DNA of 64,000 nt, from assembly GCF_009930875.1 (NCBI RefSeq), contig NZ_CP025249.1, forward strand, positions 2,294,001-2,358,000. Direction: 5' to 3'. The position numbers and the translations under genes are program-made. The number at the start of each line of letters is the position of its first letter. Position 1 is the stretch's first letter. The DNA comes from Actinomyces sp. 432 (GTDB taxonomy: Bacteria; Actinomycetota; Actinomycetes; Actinomycetales; Actinomycetaceae). Positions 18,436 to 27,211 of the stretch are shown here, piece after piece. The notes under the pieces are model-generated. The model saw nothing but the letters and a program-made list of their open reading frames with translations. It was not told the origin of the DNA and made no database searches.

Positions 18436-19813
18436 TAGCGGTCCACGCCTCCCAGGACGGGGTCGATCGAGGCCAGGGAGGGCACGACGTCGGCGATCAT
18501 GCCGCCCTCGCTCATCATGGCCAGCGATTGCAGGTTGGAGTAGGAGGGGTCCCGGAAGTGGACCCGGTAGGGGCGGGTGCCGCCGTCGGAGACGGCCTGG
18601 ATGCCCAGGACGCCCTTGGCGTGCTCAACCGTCTGGTACACCTGCCCGGCAGGCACCCGGAAACCCTGGGTAACGAGCTTGAAGTGGTGGATCAGGGACT
18701 CCATGGAGGTGCCCATGATCTCCTTGACGTGCTCCAGGGACTGCCCCTGCCCGTCGGTGGCGACGGCCATGCGGGCGGGCCAGGCGATGGTCGGGTCGGC
18801 CACCATCGTGGTGTTGGAGGGGTCGTCCCCGCGCCCGGCGATCTCGTCGAGCCGATCCAGTGCCTGGGAGACGATCTTCAGGGACTGGTAGCACTCGTCG
18901 AAGCGGACCCGCAGCCGGTTGTAGCAGTCGGAGCGGTCGTACACGGGGACCTCGAAGTCATAGGTCTCATACCCGCAGTAGGGGCGCAGCTTGCGCATGT
19001 CCAGCGGGTAGCCCGCGGCCCTGATGCACGGCCCGGTCAGCCCCATGGCCATCGCGGCGGAAAGGCTCATCTCGCCGATCCCGACGAACCGGGACTTCAG
19101 GATCGGGTTGGCCATGAGCAGGGACTCCAGCTCGCCCAGGTCGTTCTTGATGTTCGGCATGACCGAGCGGACGAAGTCGGTGAAGCCCTCCGGCAGGTCC
19201 TGGGCCAGGCCGCCGGGGCGCACATAGGCGTGGTTCATACGCAGCCCGGAGGCCATCTCGAAGGCGCGCAGGATGTTCTCACGGCACCGGAAGGAGATGG
19301 TCATCAGCGTGGTGCCGCCCATCTCGTTGCCGGCCGAGCCGATGGCCACCACGTGGCTGGCGATGCGGTTGAGCTCCATGAGCACCACGCGGGCCACGGT
19401 CGCCTTCTCAGGGACGTCATCGGTGATGCCGAGCAGCTTCTCCACCGCCAGGGCGTAGCCGACCTCCTGGAAGAAGGGAGCCACGTAGTCCATGCGGGTT
19501 ACAAAGGTCTCCCCCTGCACCCAGGTGCGGTACTCCATGTTCTTCTCAATGCCGGTGTGCAGGAAGCCCGTGCCGGCACGCAGCTCGGTGACGGTCTCCC
19601 CGTCGGTCTCCAGCACCAGGCGCAGCACCCCGTGCGTGGAGGGGTGGACCGGGCCCATGTTGACCACTACGCGGTCGCGCTGGAGGCGGTCGGCCTCGTC
19701 GCGGGCGGCGATCTGGGCGGCGATGTCATCCCAGTCCCCGCCGCTGGCGGTGAACTGGGGGCGCCGTCGGTGAGGTCATCGGTGGCGGGACCGGTGGCGT
19801 GCAGTGTGCTCAT
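18435..19813 (-). CDS. nuoD: NADH-quinone oxidoreductase subunit D, N-terminus frameshifted
   Basis: 49-kDa-type subunit lining the quinone cavity. The uninterrupted frame from 19667 gives 410 residues beginning [13 protein letters not shown], with conserved [12 protein letters not shown] and [18 protein letters not shown]. However, ATG 19813 overlaps the nuoC stop as TGATG and encodes [19 protein letters not shown] before the frame is lost in a run of five G (19757-19761, plus strand). One extra base joins it to [18 protein letters not shown] and on into MVNMGP, giving 459 residues. The true gene therefore very probably starts at 19813, and the break is a one-base deletion or sequencing error. 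Confidence 0.9.
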
Positions 19814-20586
19814 CAGCGGTATGACCTCCGGGTGTCGGCGGTAGCGGTTGAGGCGCCCTTGTACTCCACGGGGATGCCTCCGAGCGGGTAGTCCTTGCGC
19901 TGCGGGTGACCCACCCAGTCGTCGGGCATGGCCGAGCGCGTCAGGTTGGGGTGGCCGTCGAAGACGATGCCCATCAGGTCCCAGGCCTCGCGCTCGTGCC
20001 AGTCATTGCCCGGATAAACCGGTACCAGCGAGGGCACGTGCGGGTCGGATTCGGGGCAGGTGACCTCCAGGCGCAGGTCACGGGCGCCGTGGGTCAGGGA
20101 GATCAGCTCGTAGCAGGCGTGCAGCTCGCGGCCGGCGTCGCCCGGGTAGTGCACGCCGGTCACGCCCAGGCACAGCTCGAAGCGCAGGTCCTGGTCGTCG
20201 CGCAGCGGGCGGGCCACGTCCAGCAGGTGCTCGCGGGTGATGAACAGGGTCAGCTCGCCGCGGTCCACCACCACCTTCTCAATGGCCGCGGCGGGGTCCA
20301 CCCCGGCCTCCGTGAGGTCCTCGATGAGGGCGTCGACGACGTCATCGAACCACTCCCCGTAGGGGCGCGTGGACGCCGGGGCGAGGGCGACCACGCTGGT
20401 GGTGCCCCCGTAGCCGGTGGTGTCGCCGGCGTCACCGGCGCCGAACTGGCCGGTGTGCGTGCCGATCACCTCCAGCCGCAGCTCCTCGCGCACCGGCTGG
20501 CCGGCAACCTCCGGTACGGCGGTGGCGGCCTCGGCGACGGCGTCGGAAGCGGCGTTGTTCTCAGCGTTCCCAGCGTTGGCGGTCAT
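19813..20586 (-). CDS. nuoC: NADH-quinone oxidoreductase subunit C
   Basis: Peripheral-arm subunit (30-kDa type), 257 residues. The family signature appears as [27 protein letters not shown] and [20 protein letters not shown]. The N-terminal 40 residues are Ala/Asn-rich and not conserved. It overlaps nuoB by 4 bp and shares one base with the inferred nuoD start. Confidence 0.95.
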   Translation of the reverse strand: MTANAGNAENNAASDAVAEAATAVPEVAGQPVREELRLEVIGTHTGQFGAGDAGDTTGYGGTTSVVALAPASTRPYGEWFDDVVDALIEDLTEAGVDPAAAIEKVVVDRGELTLFITREHLLDVARPLRDDQDLRFELCLGVTGVHYPGDAGRELHACYELISLTHGARDLRLEVTCPESDPHVPSLVPVYPGNDWHEREAWDLMGIVFDGHPNLTRSAMPDDWVGHPQRKDYPLGGIPVEYKGASTATADTRRSYR

Positions 20587-21203
20587 GCGAGCAGACCCTT
20601 CATCTCGGCGGTGGGGACGGCCTTGAGGGCGGCGGCCTCAACGGCGCGGGCGATCTCCTCGCGGTGGGCGAAGATCGGCTTGCGCTCGATCTGGCGGGTG
20701 AGCTCGAGCATGGCACCCAGCAGCATCTCCGGGCGCGGCGGGCAGCCGGGCAGGTAGATGTCCACCGGGACGATGTGGTCGGCGCCCTGGACCACGGCGT
20801 AGTTGTTGAACACGCCGCCGGAGGAGGCGCAGGCCCCCATGGAGATGACCCACTTGGGCTCGGGCATGGAGTCGTAGACGTTGCGCACCACCGGCGCCAT
20901 CTTGTGGGAGACGCGGCCGGAGACGATCATGACGTCGGCGTGGCGCGGCGAGGCGCGGAAGACCTCCCAGCCAAAGCGGGCCATGTCGAAGCGGGGCGTA
21001 CCGGTGGCCATCATCTCGATGGCGCAGCAGGCCAGGCCCATGGTCACCGGCCACAGCGAGCGCGCCTGCGCCAGGTCGGCCAGCTTCTCCACGGTGGTGA
21101 GCATGAAGCCGGGCCCCTCAACGCTCTCCAGCGCCTGCGCCTGCAGGTCATCCCGCTTGGAGGGGATGTGGAGCATCTTCTCGTTGTACTCACGCATGTT
21201 CAT
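20583..21203 (-). CDS. nuoB: NADH-quinone oxidoreductase subunit B (cluster N2)
   Basis: PSST subunit of complex I holding the terminal cluster N2, 206 residues. Cluster ligands include the tandem Cys in [17 protein letters not shown], then MGACASSGG and [14 protein letters not shown] [12 protein letters not shown]. It passes electrons to menaquinone at the NuoB/NuoD/NuoH interface. It lies 13 bp after nuoA and overlaps nuoC by 4 bp. Confidence 0.96.
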   Translation of the reverse strand: MNMREYNEKMLHIPSKRDDLQAQALESVEGPGFMLTTVEKLADLAQARSLWPVTMGLACCAIEMMATGTPRFDMARFGWEVFRASPRHADVMIVSGRVSHKMAPVVRNVYDSMPEPKWVISMGACASSGGVFNNYAVVQGADHIVPVDIYLPGCPPRPEMLLGAMLELTRQIERKPIFAHREEIARAVEAAALKAVPTAEMKGLLA

Positions 21204-21216
21204 CGGGCTTGCTCCC

Positions 21217-21576
21217 TTACTCCCAGTCCAGGCCGCCGCGGCGCCACTCCAGGAGATAGGGCACCGTGATCAGGGCGATGAAGGCGAGGGCGGCGCTCAG
21301 CCCGAAGAAGCCCAGCTGCGTGAAGGCGGTGGCCCACGGGTAGAGGAAGACGACCTCGACGTCGAAGATGATGAAGGTCATGCCGACCAGGTAGAAGGAC
21401 ACGGGGAACCGGCCCTGGTCGACGTTGGTGGGGGTGGGGTCAATGCCGCACTCGTAGTTGGCGACCTTGACCCGGTTGTGCCGGTTCGGGCTCACGATCG
21501 CAGACAGCACCAGGCCGCCGACGGCGACGACCATGGCGACTGCCGCCATGATGAGCAGGGAGACGTACGGGTTCAT
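21217..21576 (-). CDS. nuoA: NADH-quinone oxidoreductase subunit A
   Basis: Small membrane subunit of complex I, 119 residues with three helices. The start is ATG 21576 ([10 protein letters not shown]), which overlaps the stop of the upstream reductase gene as ATGA; the longer in-frame extension to 21711 is antisense-like and was dropped. The conserved [25 protein letters not shown] loop, with the Cys of the quinone-site loop, is complete. Confidence 0.95.
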   Translation of the reverse strand: MNPYVSLLIMAAVAMVVAVGGLVLSAIVSPNRHNRVKVANYECGIDPTPTNVDQGRFPVSFYLVGMTFIIFDVEVVFLYPWATAFTQLGFFGLSAALAFIALITVPYLLEWRRGGLDWE

Positions 21577-22871
21577 GCTGCCGGCACCATCCTTGTCAGA
21601 AGTTGGATGAAGTGGTCGATTCCGTCGCCGCCGCGGCGCTCCCAGCCATCGGACAGGAGCTTGGCGACGAGCCGCATCAGGCGCTTGCGCGGCAGCCCGT
21701 AGCGGGTGCACACGCGCATCACCTCAGGGTGCTCAATCAGGGCGACGAAGATGCGCCCGAGCGTGTAGTAGCCGCCCATCTGCGCCTCCAGGGCGGCGGG
21801 GTACTGGGCCAGGGCGAGCTCGCGCCCGGAAGCCGTGGTGCGGGCCGCAGCCTGCGCGGCAGCCTCGGCGGCCAGGCGCCCCGCCATAAGCGCCTGGGCG
21901 ATGCCCTCCCCGTTGAAGGGGGAGACCATGCCGCCAGCGTCACCCAGCAGCATGAGCCCGTCGGCGTAGTGGGGCTTGCGGTTGAAGGCCATGGGCAGTG
22001 CAGCGGAGGCGACGCGGCCCACCCGGTTCTCGGGGCTGAAGCCCCAGGCGGCAGGCACGTGCTCCAGCCAGCGGTTGAAAACGGCGCGGTAGTCGATGCC
22101 GCGCGCAGACGCCGCGGCCGGCGTCGAGGCGACCGAACCCAGGCCCACATTGACCAGGCCGTCACCCACGCTCCAGATCCAGCCGTAGCCGGGCAGCAGG
22201 TCAGAGCGTCGGGCGGGGCCGTCCCACAGCTCCAGGCGGGACTCCATCCAGGCGTCGTCGGCACGCGGGGAGCGGAAGTACGCGCGCACGGCCACTCCCA
22301 GCGGCCTGCGCTCGTTCTTCCGGCGGCCCGCGGCGGTGGCCAGGCGGGCGGAGACACCGCCGGCGTCCATGACCAGCGGGGCGCGCACGGTGGCCGGGGC
22401 CTCGATACCCGGCTCCGGGCTGCGCGGGGTGGGGGCGATCCTCACGCCGGTGACGCGGCCCGCGGCAGTGGTGACCGGCTCGGTTGCGGTCACGCCGGTG
22501 ATCAGGCGGGCGCCGGCGGCTACGGCGCGGGTGGCCAGGTCCCGATCCAGCTCGCTGCGGCGCCGGGCCAGGCCGTAGGAGGGCAGGCTGGGCTGCTCCG
22601 GCCAGGGGATGTGCAGAAGGTGTCCGCCACCGATTACCCGCAGCCCCTGGTTGCGCTGCCAGGTGGAGGTGTCCACGCCCATGCGCACCAGCTCGCGCAC
22701 GGCAGCGGGGGTGAGCCCATCGCCGCAGACCTTGTCCCGCCCGAGCTCCTGACGCTCCAGCAGCAGCACGTCCAGTCCCAGCCTGGCCAGGTGGTAGGCG
22801 GCGGAGGAGCCCGCGGGGCCGGCGCCCACAACTACGACGTCAGCACTGAGATCGCCTGCGGCTGCTGCCAT
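21573..22871 (-). CDS. menJ: Geranylgeranyl reductase-family FAD flavoprotein (MenJ-like)
   Basis: FAD-dependent reductase of 432 residues. In MenJ of mycobacteria this enzyme saturates one isoprene unit of the menaquinone tail. Motifs are the Rossmann GAGPAGSSAAYHLA with LLLERQELGRDKVCGDG, and the C-terminal FAD segment LLGDAGGMVSPFNGEGI. ATG 22871 is preceded by a strong AAGGAGG; upstream codons to 22964 give basic low-complexity sequence and were rejected. It is the first gene of the complex I operon and divergent from menG, so menaquinone modification is more likely than archaeal-type lipid reduction. The exact substrate is inferred. Confidence 0.82.
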   Translation of the reverse strand: MAAAAGDLSADVVVVGAGPAGSSAAYHLARLGLDVLLLERQELGRDKVCGDGLTPAAVRELVRMGVDTSTWQRNQGLRVIGGGHLLHIPWPEQPSLPSYGLARRRSELDRDLATRAVAAGARLITGVTATEPVTTAAGRVTGVRIAPTPRSPEPGIEAPATVRAPLVMDAGGVSARLATAAGRRKNERRPLGVAVRAYFRSPRADDAWMESRLELWDGPARRSDLLPGYGWIWSVGDGLVNVGLGSVASTPAAASARGIDYRAVFNRWLEHVPAAWGFSPENRVGRVASAALPMAFNRKPHYADGLMLLGDAGGMVSPFNGEGIAQALMAGRLAAEAAAQAAARTTASGRELALAQYPAALEAQMGGYYTLGRIFVALIEHPEVMRVCTRYGLPRKRLMRLVAKLLSDGWERRGGDGIDHFIQLLTRMVPAA

Positions 22872-23227
22872 TACTGCGCGCCTCCTTCGCGTGCCACTCG
22901 ATCGGGATGTTGGAACTGTCCTGCGACTGCCGGGGAGGGCAGCCGGAACCCGGCAGCCCTGCAACAGACCGGGACCTGCCGAGACATTACCGGCTGACCT
23001 CGGCTAGTCATCCGCAGGCTCCGCCAGCACCCTCGCCGACCCCGGTTATTCCCCGCGATTTCCATAATAACGCGAAGACATACGGAACGCCCGCGAGAAC
23101 GCCGCGACGGCACTAGACGCGCAATTAGAGATACCTACCCTTGCGAATTAGCGTCGTCGGCGCAGGGCCGCCCACCCGGGGGCGGGGCCCGCTCCGGAGC
23201 GGGCCCCGGATCTGCGAGGATCACCCC
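22872..23227. promoter_or_regulatory. Divergent control region between menJ/nuo operon and menG/menF
   Basis: 356 bp between two divergent quinone-related transcription units. It is locally AT-richer around 23060-23150 (TAATAACGCGAAGACATA, CGCAATTAGAG, GCGAATTAGCG), where promoters for both directions probably lie. A perfect 24-bp palindrome occupies 23184-23207 in the menG leader. No known operator is recognised. Confidence 0.6.
23184..23207 (+). promoter_or_regulatory. Perfect 24-bp palindrome in the menG leader
   Basis: GGGGCCCGCTCC is followed directly by GGAGCGGGCCCC, a 12+12 bp perfect inverted repeat ending 20 bp before the menG ATG and just upstream of its GAGGA ribosome-binding site. 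In RNA it would make a very stable hairpin, though the zero-length loop needs a few open pairs. As DNA it could be an operator. Confidence 0.65.
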
Positions 23228-23974
23228 ATGAGCCGAGCCTCCCTAGCCAAGGACCCCCGTGAGGTCGCGGGCATGTTCGATGCCGTCGCCCGCCGCTATG
23301 ACCTGACCAATGACGTGATGAGCCTGTGGCAGGTGCGCATGTGGCGCGCCGTAACCCGCGCCGCCGTCGCCGCCGGCCCCGGCATGCGGGTGCTGGACCT
23401 GGCCGCAGGCACCGGCACCTCCGCCGCCGACTATGCCGCCGCCGGTGCGGACGTGGTTGCCTGCGACCTGTCTGCTGGCATGGTGGCGCAGGGGCGTCTG
23501 CGCCACCCGGAGATCGAGTTCGTGGTCGGTGACGCCACCGACCTGCCCTTCGCCGACGCCACCTTTGACGTGGTCACCATCTCCTACGGGCTGCGCAATG
23601 TGCAGGACACCGCCAAGGCGCTGGCGGAGATGACGCGCGTGACCCGTCCGGGCGGGCGCCTGGTGATCGCGGAGTTCTCCACGCCCGTGAATACGGCCTT
23701 CCGCCGCCTCTACCGCTTCTACCTGGGCACGGCCCTGCCCGCGGCCGGGAAGCTGCTGTCCTCCAACGCCGATGCCTATAGCTACCTGGGCGAGTCAATC
23801 CTGGACTGGCCGGACCAGGAGGCCCTGGCGGAGTTGATCCAGCGCGCCGGCTGGCGCACGGTCGGCTACAAGAACCTGTCCGGCGGGATCGTCGCCATCC
23901 ACCGCGCCACCAAGCCGGAGGTACCCGCGGCCAGCAGCGCCGGCAACGCCGCACCGACGGCCCCGGAGGCCTGA
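23228..23974 (+). CDS. menG: Demethylmenaquinone methyltransferase
   Basis: Class I SAM-dependent methyltransferase, 248 residues, catalysing the last step of menaquinone synthesis. The family signature [12 protein letters not shown] lies near residues 24-35, SAM motif [11 protein letters not shown] at 55-64, and the C-methyltransferase segment [14 protein letters not shown] is present. GAGGA stands 7 bp before ATG 23228; an in-frame ATG at 23141 would place the leader palindrome inside the gene. menF begins one base after its stop codon. A variable Ala/Pro tail ends the protein. Confidence 0.93.
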   Translation: MSRASLAKDPREVAGMFDAVARRYDLTNDVMSLWQVRMWRAVTRAAVAAGPGMRVLDLAAGTGTSAADYAAAGADVVACDLSAGMVAQGRLRHPEIEFVVGDATDLPFADATFDVVTISYGLRNVQDTAKALAEMTRVTRPGGRLVIAEFSTPVNTAFRRLYRFYLGTALPAAGKLLSSNADAYSYLGESILDWPDQEALAELIQRAGWRTVGYKNLSGGIVAIHRATKPEVPAASSAGNAAPTAPEA

Positions 23975-23975
23975 G

Positions 23976-25367
23976 GTGACCGTGGCGGTACCCGCGGGGA
24001 CCTCCGCCGACGGCCTGCGACTGCCTGCGGCGCAGGCCGCCGCCGCTCCGCCGCGCATGTCCTTCCGCACGGTCGCACTACCCGCCGGCGCCATCACCCC
24101 GGAGGGCGGCGGCACGGGGCTGCTTGAGCTGCTGGCCGGGCGCCAGGACCCGGTGTCCTGGGTGCGTCACGGGCGCGGGCTGGTCGGCTGGGGACGCGCG
24201 CTGTGCCTGGAGGCCGCCGGCACCGACCGGATCGAGGCGCTGCGCGCCGCCTGGCGGGCCACGGTCTACGCCTCATGGTGGCGCGACGCCCTGGTACGCC
24301 CGGGCACCGGGCCGGTCGCGCTGGGGACCATCGCCTTCTCCCCCGACTCCGCCGCCGCCTCGGTACTCATCGTGCCGCGCGTGATCGTGGGTCTGGATGA
24401 CGCCGGGGCGTGGCTGACCACTGCCGTGGCAGAGGGCGAGGCGCACCCGGACGCGGCGGAGGTCCTGGCCCATATGCGACCACCAGCATCCGGAGGGGCA
24501 ACTGCCTCCTCCCCCGGCGCCCCCGTGATCTCGCCCGGGGCGCTGTCCGAGACCGACTACCTGGCCACCGTCGCAGAGGTACAGCGGCGCATGACTGCCG
24601 GGGAGGCCCGCAAGGTGGTGCTGGCGCGGGATCTGCTCGTAACACCGGCCGCACCCCTGGCGACCGGCGACCTACTGCGCCGACTGGGCGCGAGCTACCC
24701 GTCCTGCTGGACCTTCGCCGTGGACGCCATGGTGGGGGCGACCCCGGAACTGCTGGTGCGGCTGGAGAACCGACATCTTGCCAGCCGGGTGCTGGCGGGT
24801 ACCGCGCGCCGTCACCCGGGCGACGCGGCGGCTCGCGCGCGCGAGGCCGAGCGGCTGGCGGGCTGGCTGGCGGCTTCGGCCAAGAACCGGGCCGAGCACG
24901 AGCTGGCGCGGGCCTCCGCGATCTCGGCCCTGGAGCCCCTGTGCTCCATGGTGGAGGCACAGCCGCCGCGGGTACTGACGCTGCCGAACGTGCTGCACCT
25001 GGCCACCGACATCACCGGCGTGGTTGCCGGGGACACCGGGGCGTTGTCCCTGGTGGGCGCGCTGCACCCCACTGCGGCCGTATGCGGCACCCCCACCGCC
25101 GCGGCCGCCCGCATCATCGCCGAGGTGGAGGGCATGGACCGGGGGAGGTACGCCGGCCCCGTGGGCTGGGTGGACTGGCACGGCGAGGGCGAGTGGTGCA
25201 TTGCGCTCCGCAGCGCCGCCCTGCCGCCGGGCGGGGCGGGCCCGCAGGCGCCGGCGCGAGTCTTCGGCGGCGGCGGGATCATGCCCGACTCGGTGCCGGC
25301 CGACGAGCTGGCCGAGACGAAGGCCAAGATGCGCCCCGTGCTGGCCGCCCTGGGCGCGAACATCTAG
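23976..25367 (+). CDS. menF: Isochorismate synthase
   Basis: Chorismate-utilising enzyme of 463 residues that makes isochorismate, the entry point to menaquinone. Typical segments are GEARKVVLARDLLV, the SRVLAGTARRHPGD loop, AKNRAEHELA, and LHPTAAVCGTPTAAA followed by DRGRYAGPVGWVD. Start is GTG 23976, one base after the menG stop, so the two genes form an operon. An anthranilate or salicylate synthase is less likely because of this context and because no glutaminase partner is present. Confidence 0.9.
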   Translation: MTVAVPAGTSADGLRLPAAQAAAAPPRMSFRTVALPAGAITPEGGGTGLLELLAGRQDPVSWVRHGRGLVGWGRALCLEAAGTDRIEALRAAWRATVYASWWRDALVRPGTGPVALGTIAFSPDSAAASVLIVPRVIVGLDDAGAWLTTAVAEGEAHPDAAEVLAHMRPPASGGATASSPGAPVISPGALSETDYLATVAEVQRRMTAGEARKVVLARDLLVTPAAPLATGDLLRRLGASYPSCWTFAVDAMVGATPELLVRLENRHLASRVLAGTARRHPGDAAARAREAERLAGWLAASAKNRAEHELARASAISALEPLCSMVEAQPPRVLTLPNVLHLATDITGVVAGDTGALSLVGALHPTAAVCGTPTAAAARIIAEVEGMDRGRYAGPVGWVDWHGEGEWCIALRSAALPPGGAGPQAPARVFGGGGIMPDSVPADELAETKAKMRPVLAALGANI

Positions 25368-25395
25368 CCGTCCAGCGGGAAAAGTGTCACAGTCT

Positions 25396-25498
25396 GCACC
25401 ACTTTCCTTGGTGGATCGTTCGCGCCGCACCAGGAAAACCCCGTAATCATGCGGATCACGCGCCAGGCTGCGGTTACCGGGATCGGGAAAGTGGTGCA
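25396..25498. repeat. Perfect 13-bp inverted repeat flanking 77 bp
   Basis: TGCACCACTTTCC at 25396-25408 and its exact reverse complement GGAAAGTGGTGCA at 25486-25498, just downstream of menF. A further partial copy, GGGAAAAGTG, sits at about 25378-25387, so the left arm can also fold locally. The 77 bp between code for nothing visible. This could be a miniature element remnant or a terminator structure. Confidence 0.6.
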
Positions 25499-25649
25499 TT
25501 TCGTGCCAACGCATGGCCTCAAGGGTGCTCGAAGTACGGTTACGGGAGTCCTGGCACAAGCCGTGCGCCTTGCGGTCGGCCCTGGCGGACGGCCCACCTG
25601 GCGGAGTCGGTAAGCGCAGCAAGGCCTGGTCCGCGAGGATCAAGCGGCG

Positions 25650-25958
25650 GACCGGGCTATCGGCGCCACCTCCCGGCACCTGCAGCTCAGCCCGCACGCG
25701 CTCCGCTACTACGAACATGTTGGACTGGCCACCGCCACACGCGACTCGGTCGGTCACCGGCGCCGCACCCCGGCGACTATTCGTCGCTTGCTTCTCCTTA
25801 CCCGTATGCAGGCCTCGGGCGGGTCGAGCATGGGGGCCAGGGCGAATCCGTCATCGGCTCGCTCGTCGGCATCAACATCGGCATCTGTCAGCGCGGCATC
25901 GATCGCACCCAAGCACGTGGACCGCTGGACCCGCACTGTCCCCGTTCCCGATTCGTGA
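25650..25958 (+). pseudogene. Remnant of a MerR-family regulator
   Basis: One frame reads LQLSPHALRYYEHVGL, then GHRRRTPATIRRLLLLTRMQASG, which matches the MerR winged helix-turn-helix (helix 2, wing and helix 3-4). There is no start codon at the right place, the first helix is found only in another frame (RIKRRTGLSA), and the sequence after MQASG diverges to a Ser/Ala-rich tail ending at TGA 25956-25958. The gene is probably decayed by frameshifts. The 13-bp inverted repeat lies just upstream. Confidence 0.5.
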
Positions 25959-26012
25959 TTATGTGCGTGGTCGGTTAAGGTTAGGCGTCCTTCCCCAACC
26001 GGAGGTCCGCCC

Positions 26013-26594
26013 ATGACCAGCAGCCCGGCGCCCGACCAGCAGTCGCACTATCAGCACTCACCGTACGCGAGCAACGGTGACCGGCCGCGCCGCTATGACG
26101 TACCAACGTGGCGGAAGGCCGCCTACTACGGCGGAGCCTTCCTCCAGGGACTCGGCCTGCTCATGTTCTTCAGCGTCTTCATCGCCGGCTTTGGCGCCTT
26201 CGCCGGGACCGGTGACGTATTCGGCTCCGGCGACCACACGGCTATCGGAAGCGGCATCGGCCGCGTCTTCCAGTTCTTCCCCGTGGCATTCCTGGGAGTC
26301 TTAGTCATCAGTGCCGGCCAGTGGCTGCGACGCGTGGGCAGGCAGGGTCTGGCCGGCGCCGGCGTGGTGCTGTCGCCCCAGGGCGAGGCCCGCGACGCCG
26401 AGCCGTGGAAGCGCTCGGAAGGCGCTCAGGACCAGATGCGGCTCGAAGAGATCCCTGCCCTGCAAGCGGCGCTTGAAGGCGCTTCCAAGCCGGCCGAGCC
26501 CCCGGCACAGGTGGTCAGGCTGCGCTGCCGGTCCTGCGGTTACCTGGAGACGGAGGACGCCACCTTCTGCTCCCAGTGCGGCCAGCGGATCTGA
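26013..26594 (+). CDS. Membrane protein with C-terminal zinc ribbon, function unknown
   Basis: 193 residues from ATG 26013, preceded by GGAGG at a good distance. A Gln/Ser-rich N-terminus leads into two hydrophobic segments (about residues 38-65 and 85-108). The C-terminal 25 residues form a zinc ribbon with CRSCGY and CSQCGQ. The ribbon suggests nucleic-acid or protein contact on the cytoplasmic side. GGTTAAGGTTAGGC about 30 bp upstream resembles half of an IdeR/DtxR box, but the other half is missing. It is followed after 43 bp by the DinB-like gene. No known family is recognised. Confidence 0.75.
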   Translation: MTSSPAPDQQSHYQHSPYASNGDRPRRYDVPTWRKAAYYGGAFLQGLGLLMFFSVFIAGFGAFAGTGDVFGSGDHTAIGSGIGRVFQFFPVAFLGVLVISAGQWLRRVGRQGLAGAGVVLSPQGEARDAEPWKRSEGAQDQMRLEEIPALQAALEGASKPAEPPAQVVRLRCRSCGYLETEDATFCSQCGQRI

Positions 26595-26637
26595 TCCGCA
26601 CCTAGCCTGGACGCCGACCCGCGCCTACCGTGGGGGC

Positions 26638-27195
26638 ATGAGCGAACTCACCGACTCCCCTGCATCCCCCAACGCCTACCTCGAGCTGCTACTGGCCTCA
26701 CTGGACCGCTCCCGCGAGCGCTTCGACCGCGCCCTCGACGACGTGAGCCTGGAGCAGGCGAACACGCAGCCCACCCCGCAGCTCGCCCCGCGTATCGACT
26801 CCCTGAGCTGGCTGGCCTGGCACACCGCCCGGGAGATCGACCTGCAGATCTCCGCCCTGGCGGGCACCGAGACGCTGTGGACATCCCGTGGCTTCAAGGA
26901 GCGTTTCAACCTGCCCCTGCCCGATGACACCGAGGACTGGCGCCACACCCCGGAGCAGGCGGCACTGGTGCGCGTGGAAGACCTCACCGTCCTGACCAGC
27001 TACCTCGACGCCGCCTATGACCTGGCCCGCGACTACCTGCGCTCACTGCACCCGCAGGCGCTTGAGGAGGTCATCGACCGCGCCTGGACGCCGCCGGTGA
27101 CTCGCGGGGTGCGGCTGGCCTCGATCATCGACGACGCTGCCCAGCACTCCGGGCAGGCCGTCTACACCCACCGGCTGCTGGGTCTGCCCGGCTGA
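26638..27195 (+). CDS. DinB / mycothiol-transferase-like protein
   Basis: 185-residue protein of the DinB four-helix-bundle superfamily, which in actinobacteria contains thiol-S-transferases. The metal-binding His pattern is suggested by WLAWHTAREID (first His) and the C-terminal QHSGQAVYTHRL. The start is ATG 26638: TACCGT stands exactly 6 bp upstream and no Shine-Dalgarno is present, so the transcript may be leaderless. It converges on nagA, with 16 bp between the stops. The substrate is unknown. Confidence 0.78.
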   Translation: MSELTDSPASPNAYLELLLASLDRSRERFDRALDDVSLEQANTQPTPQLAPRIDSLSWLAWHTAREIDLQISALAGTETLWTSRGFKERFNLPLPDDTEDWRHTPEQAALVRVEDLTVLTSYLDAAYDLARDYLRSLHPQALEEVIDRAWTPPVTRGVRLASIIDDAAQHSGQAVYTHRLLGLPG

Positions 27196-27211
27196 GCGAC
27201 CCTTGCCCGCG

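Noticed and set aside
25972..25992. IdeR/DtxR box before the zinc-ribbon protein gene
   Set aside because: GGTTAAGGTTAGGC matches only the left half of the consensus; the right half is absent, and the gene has no link to iron.
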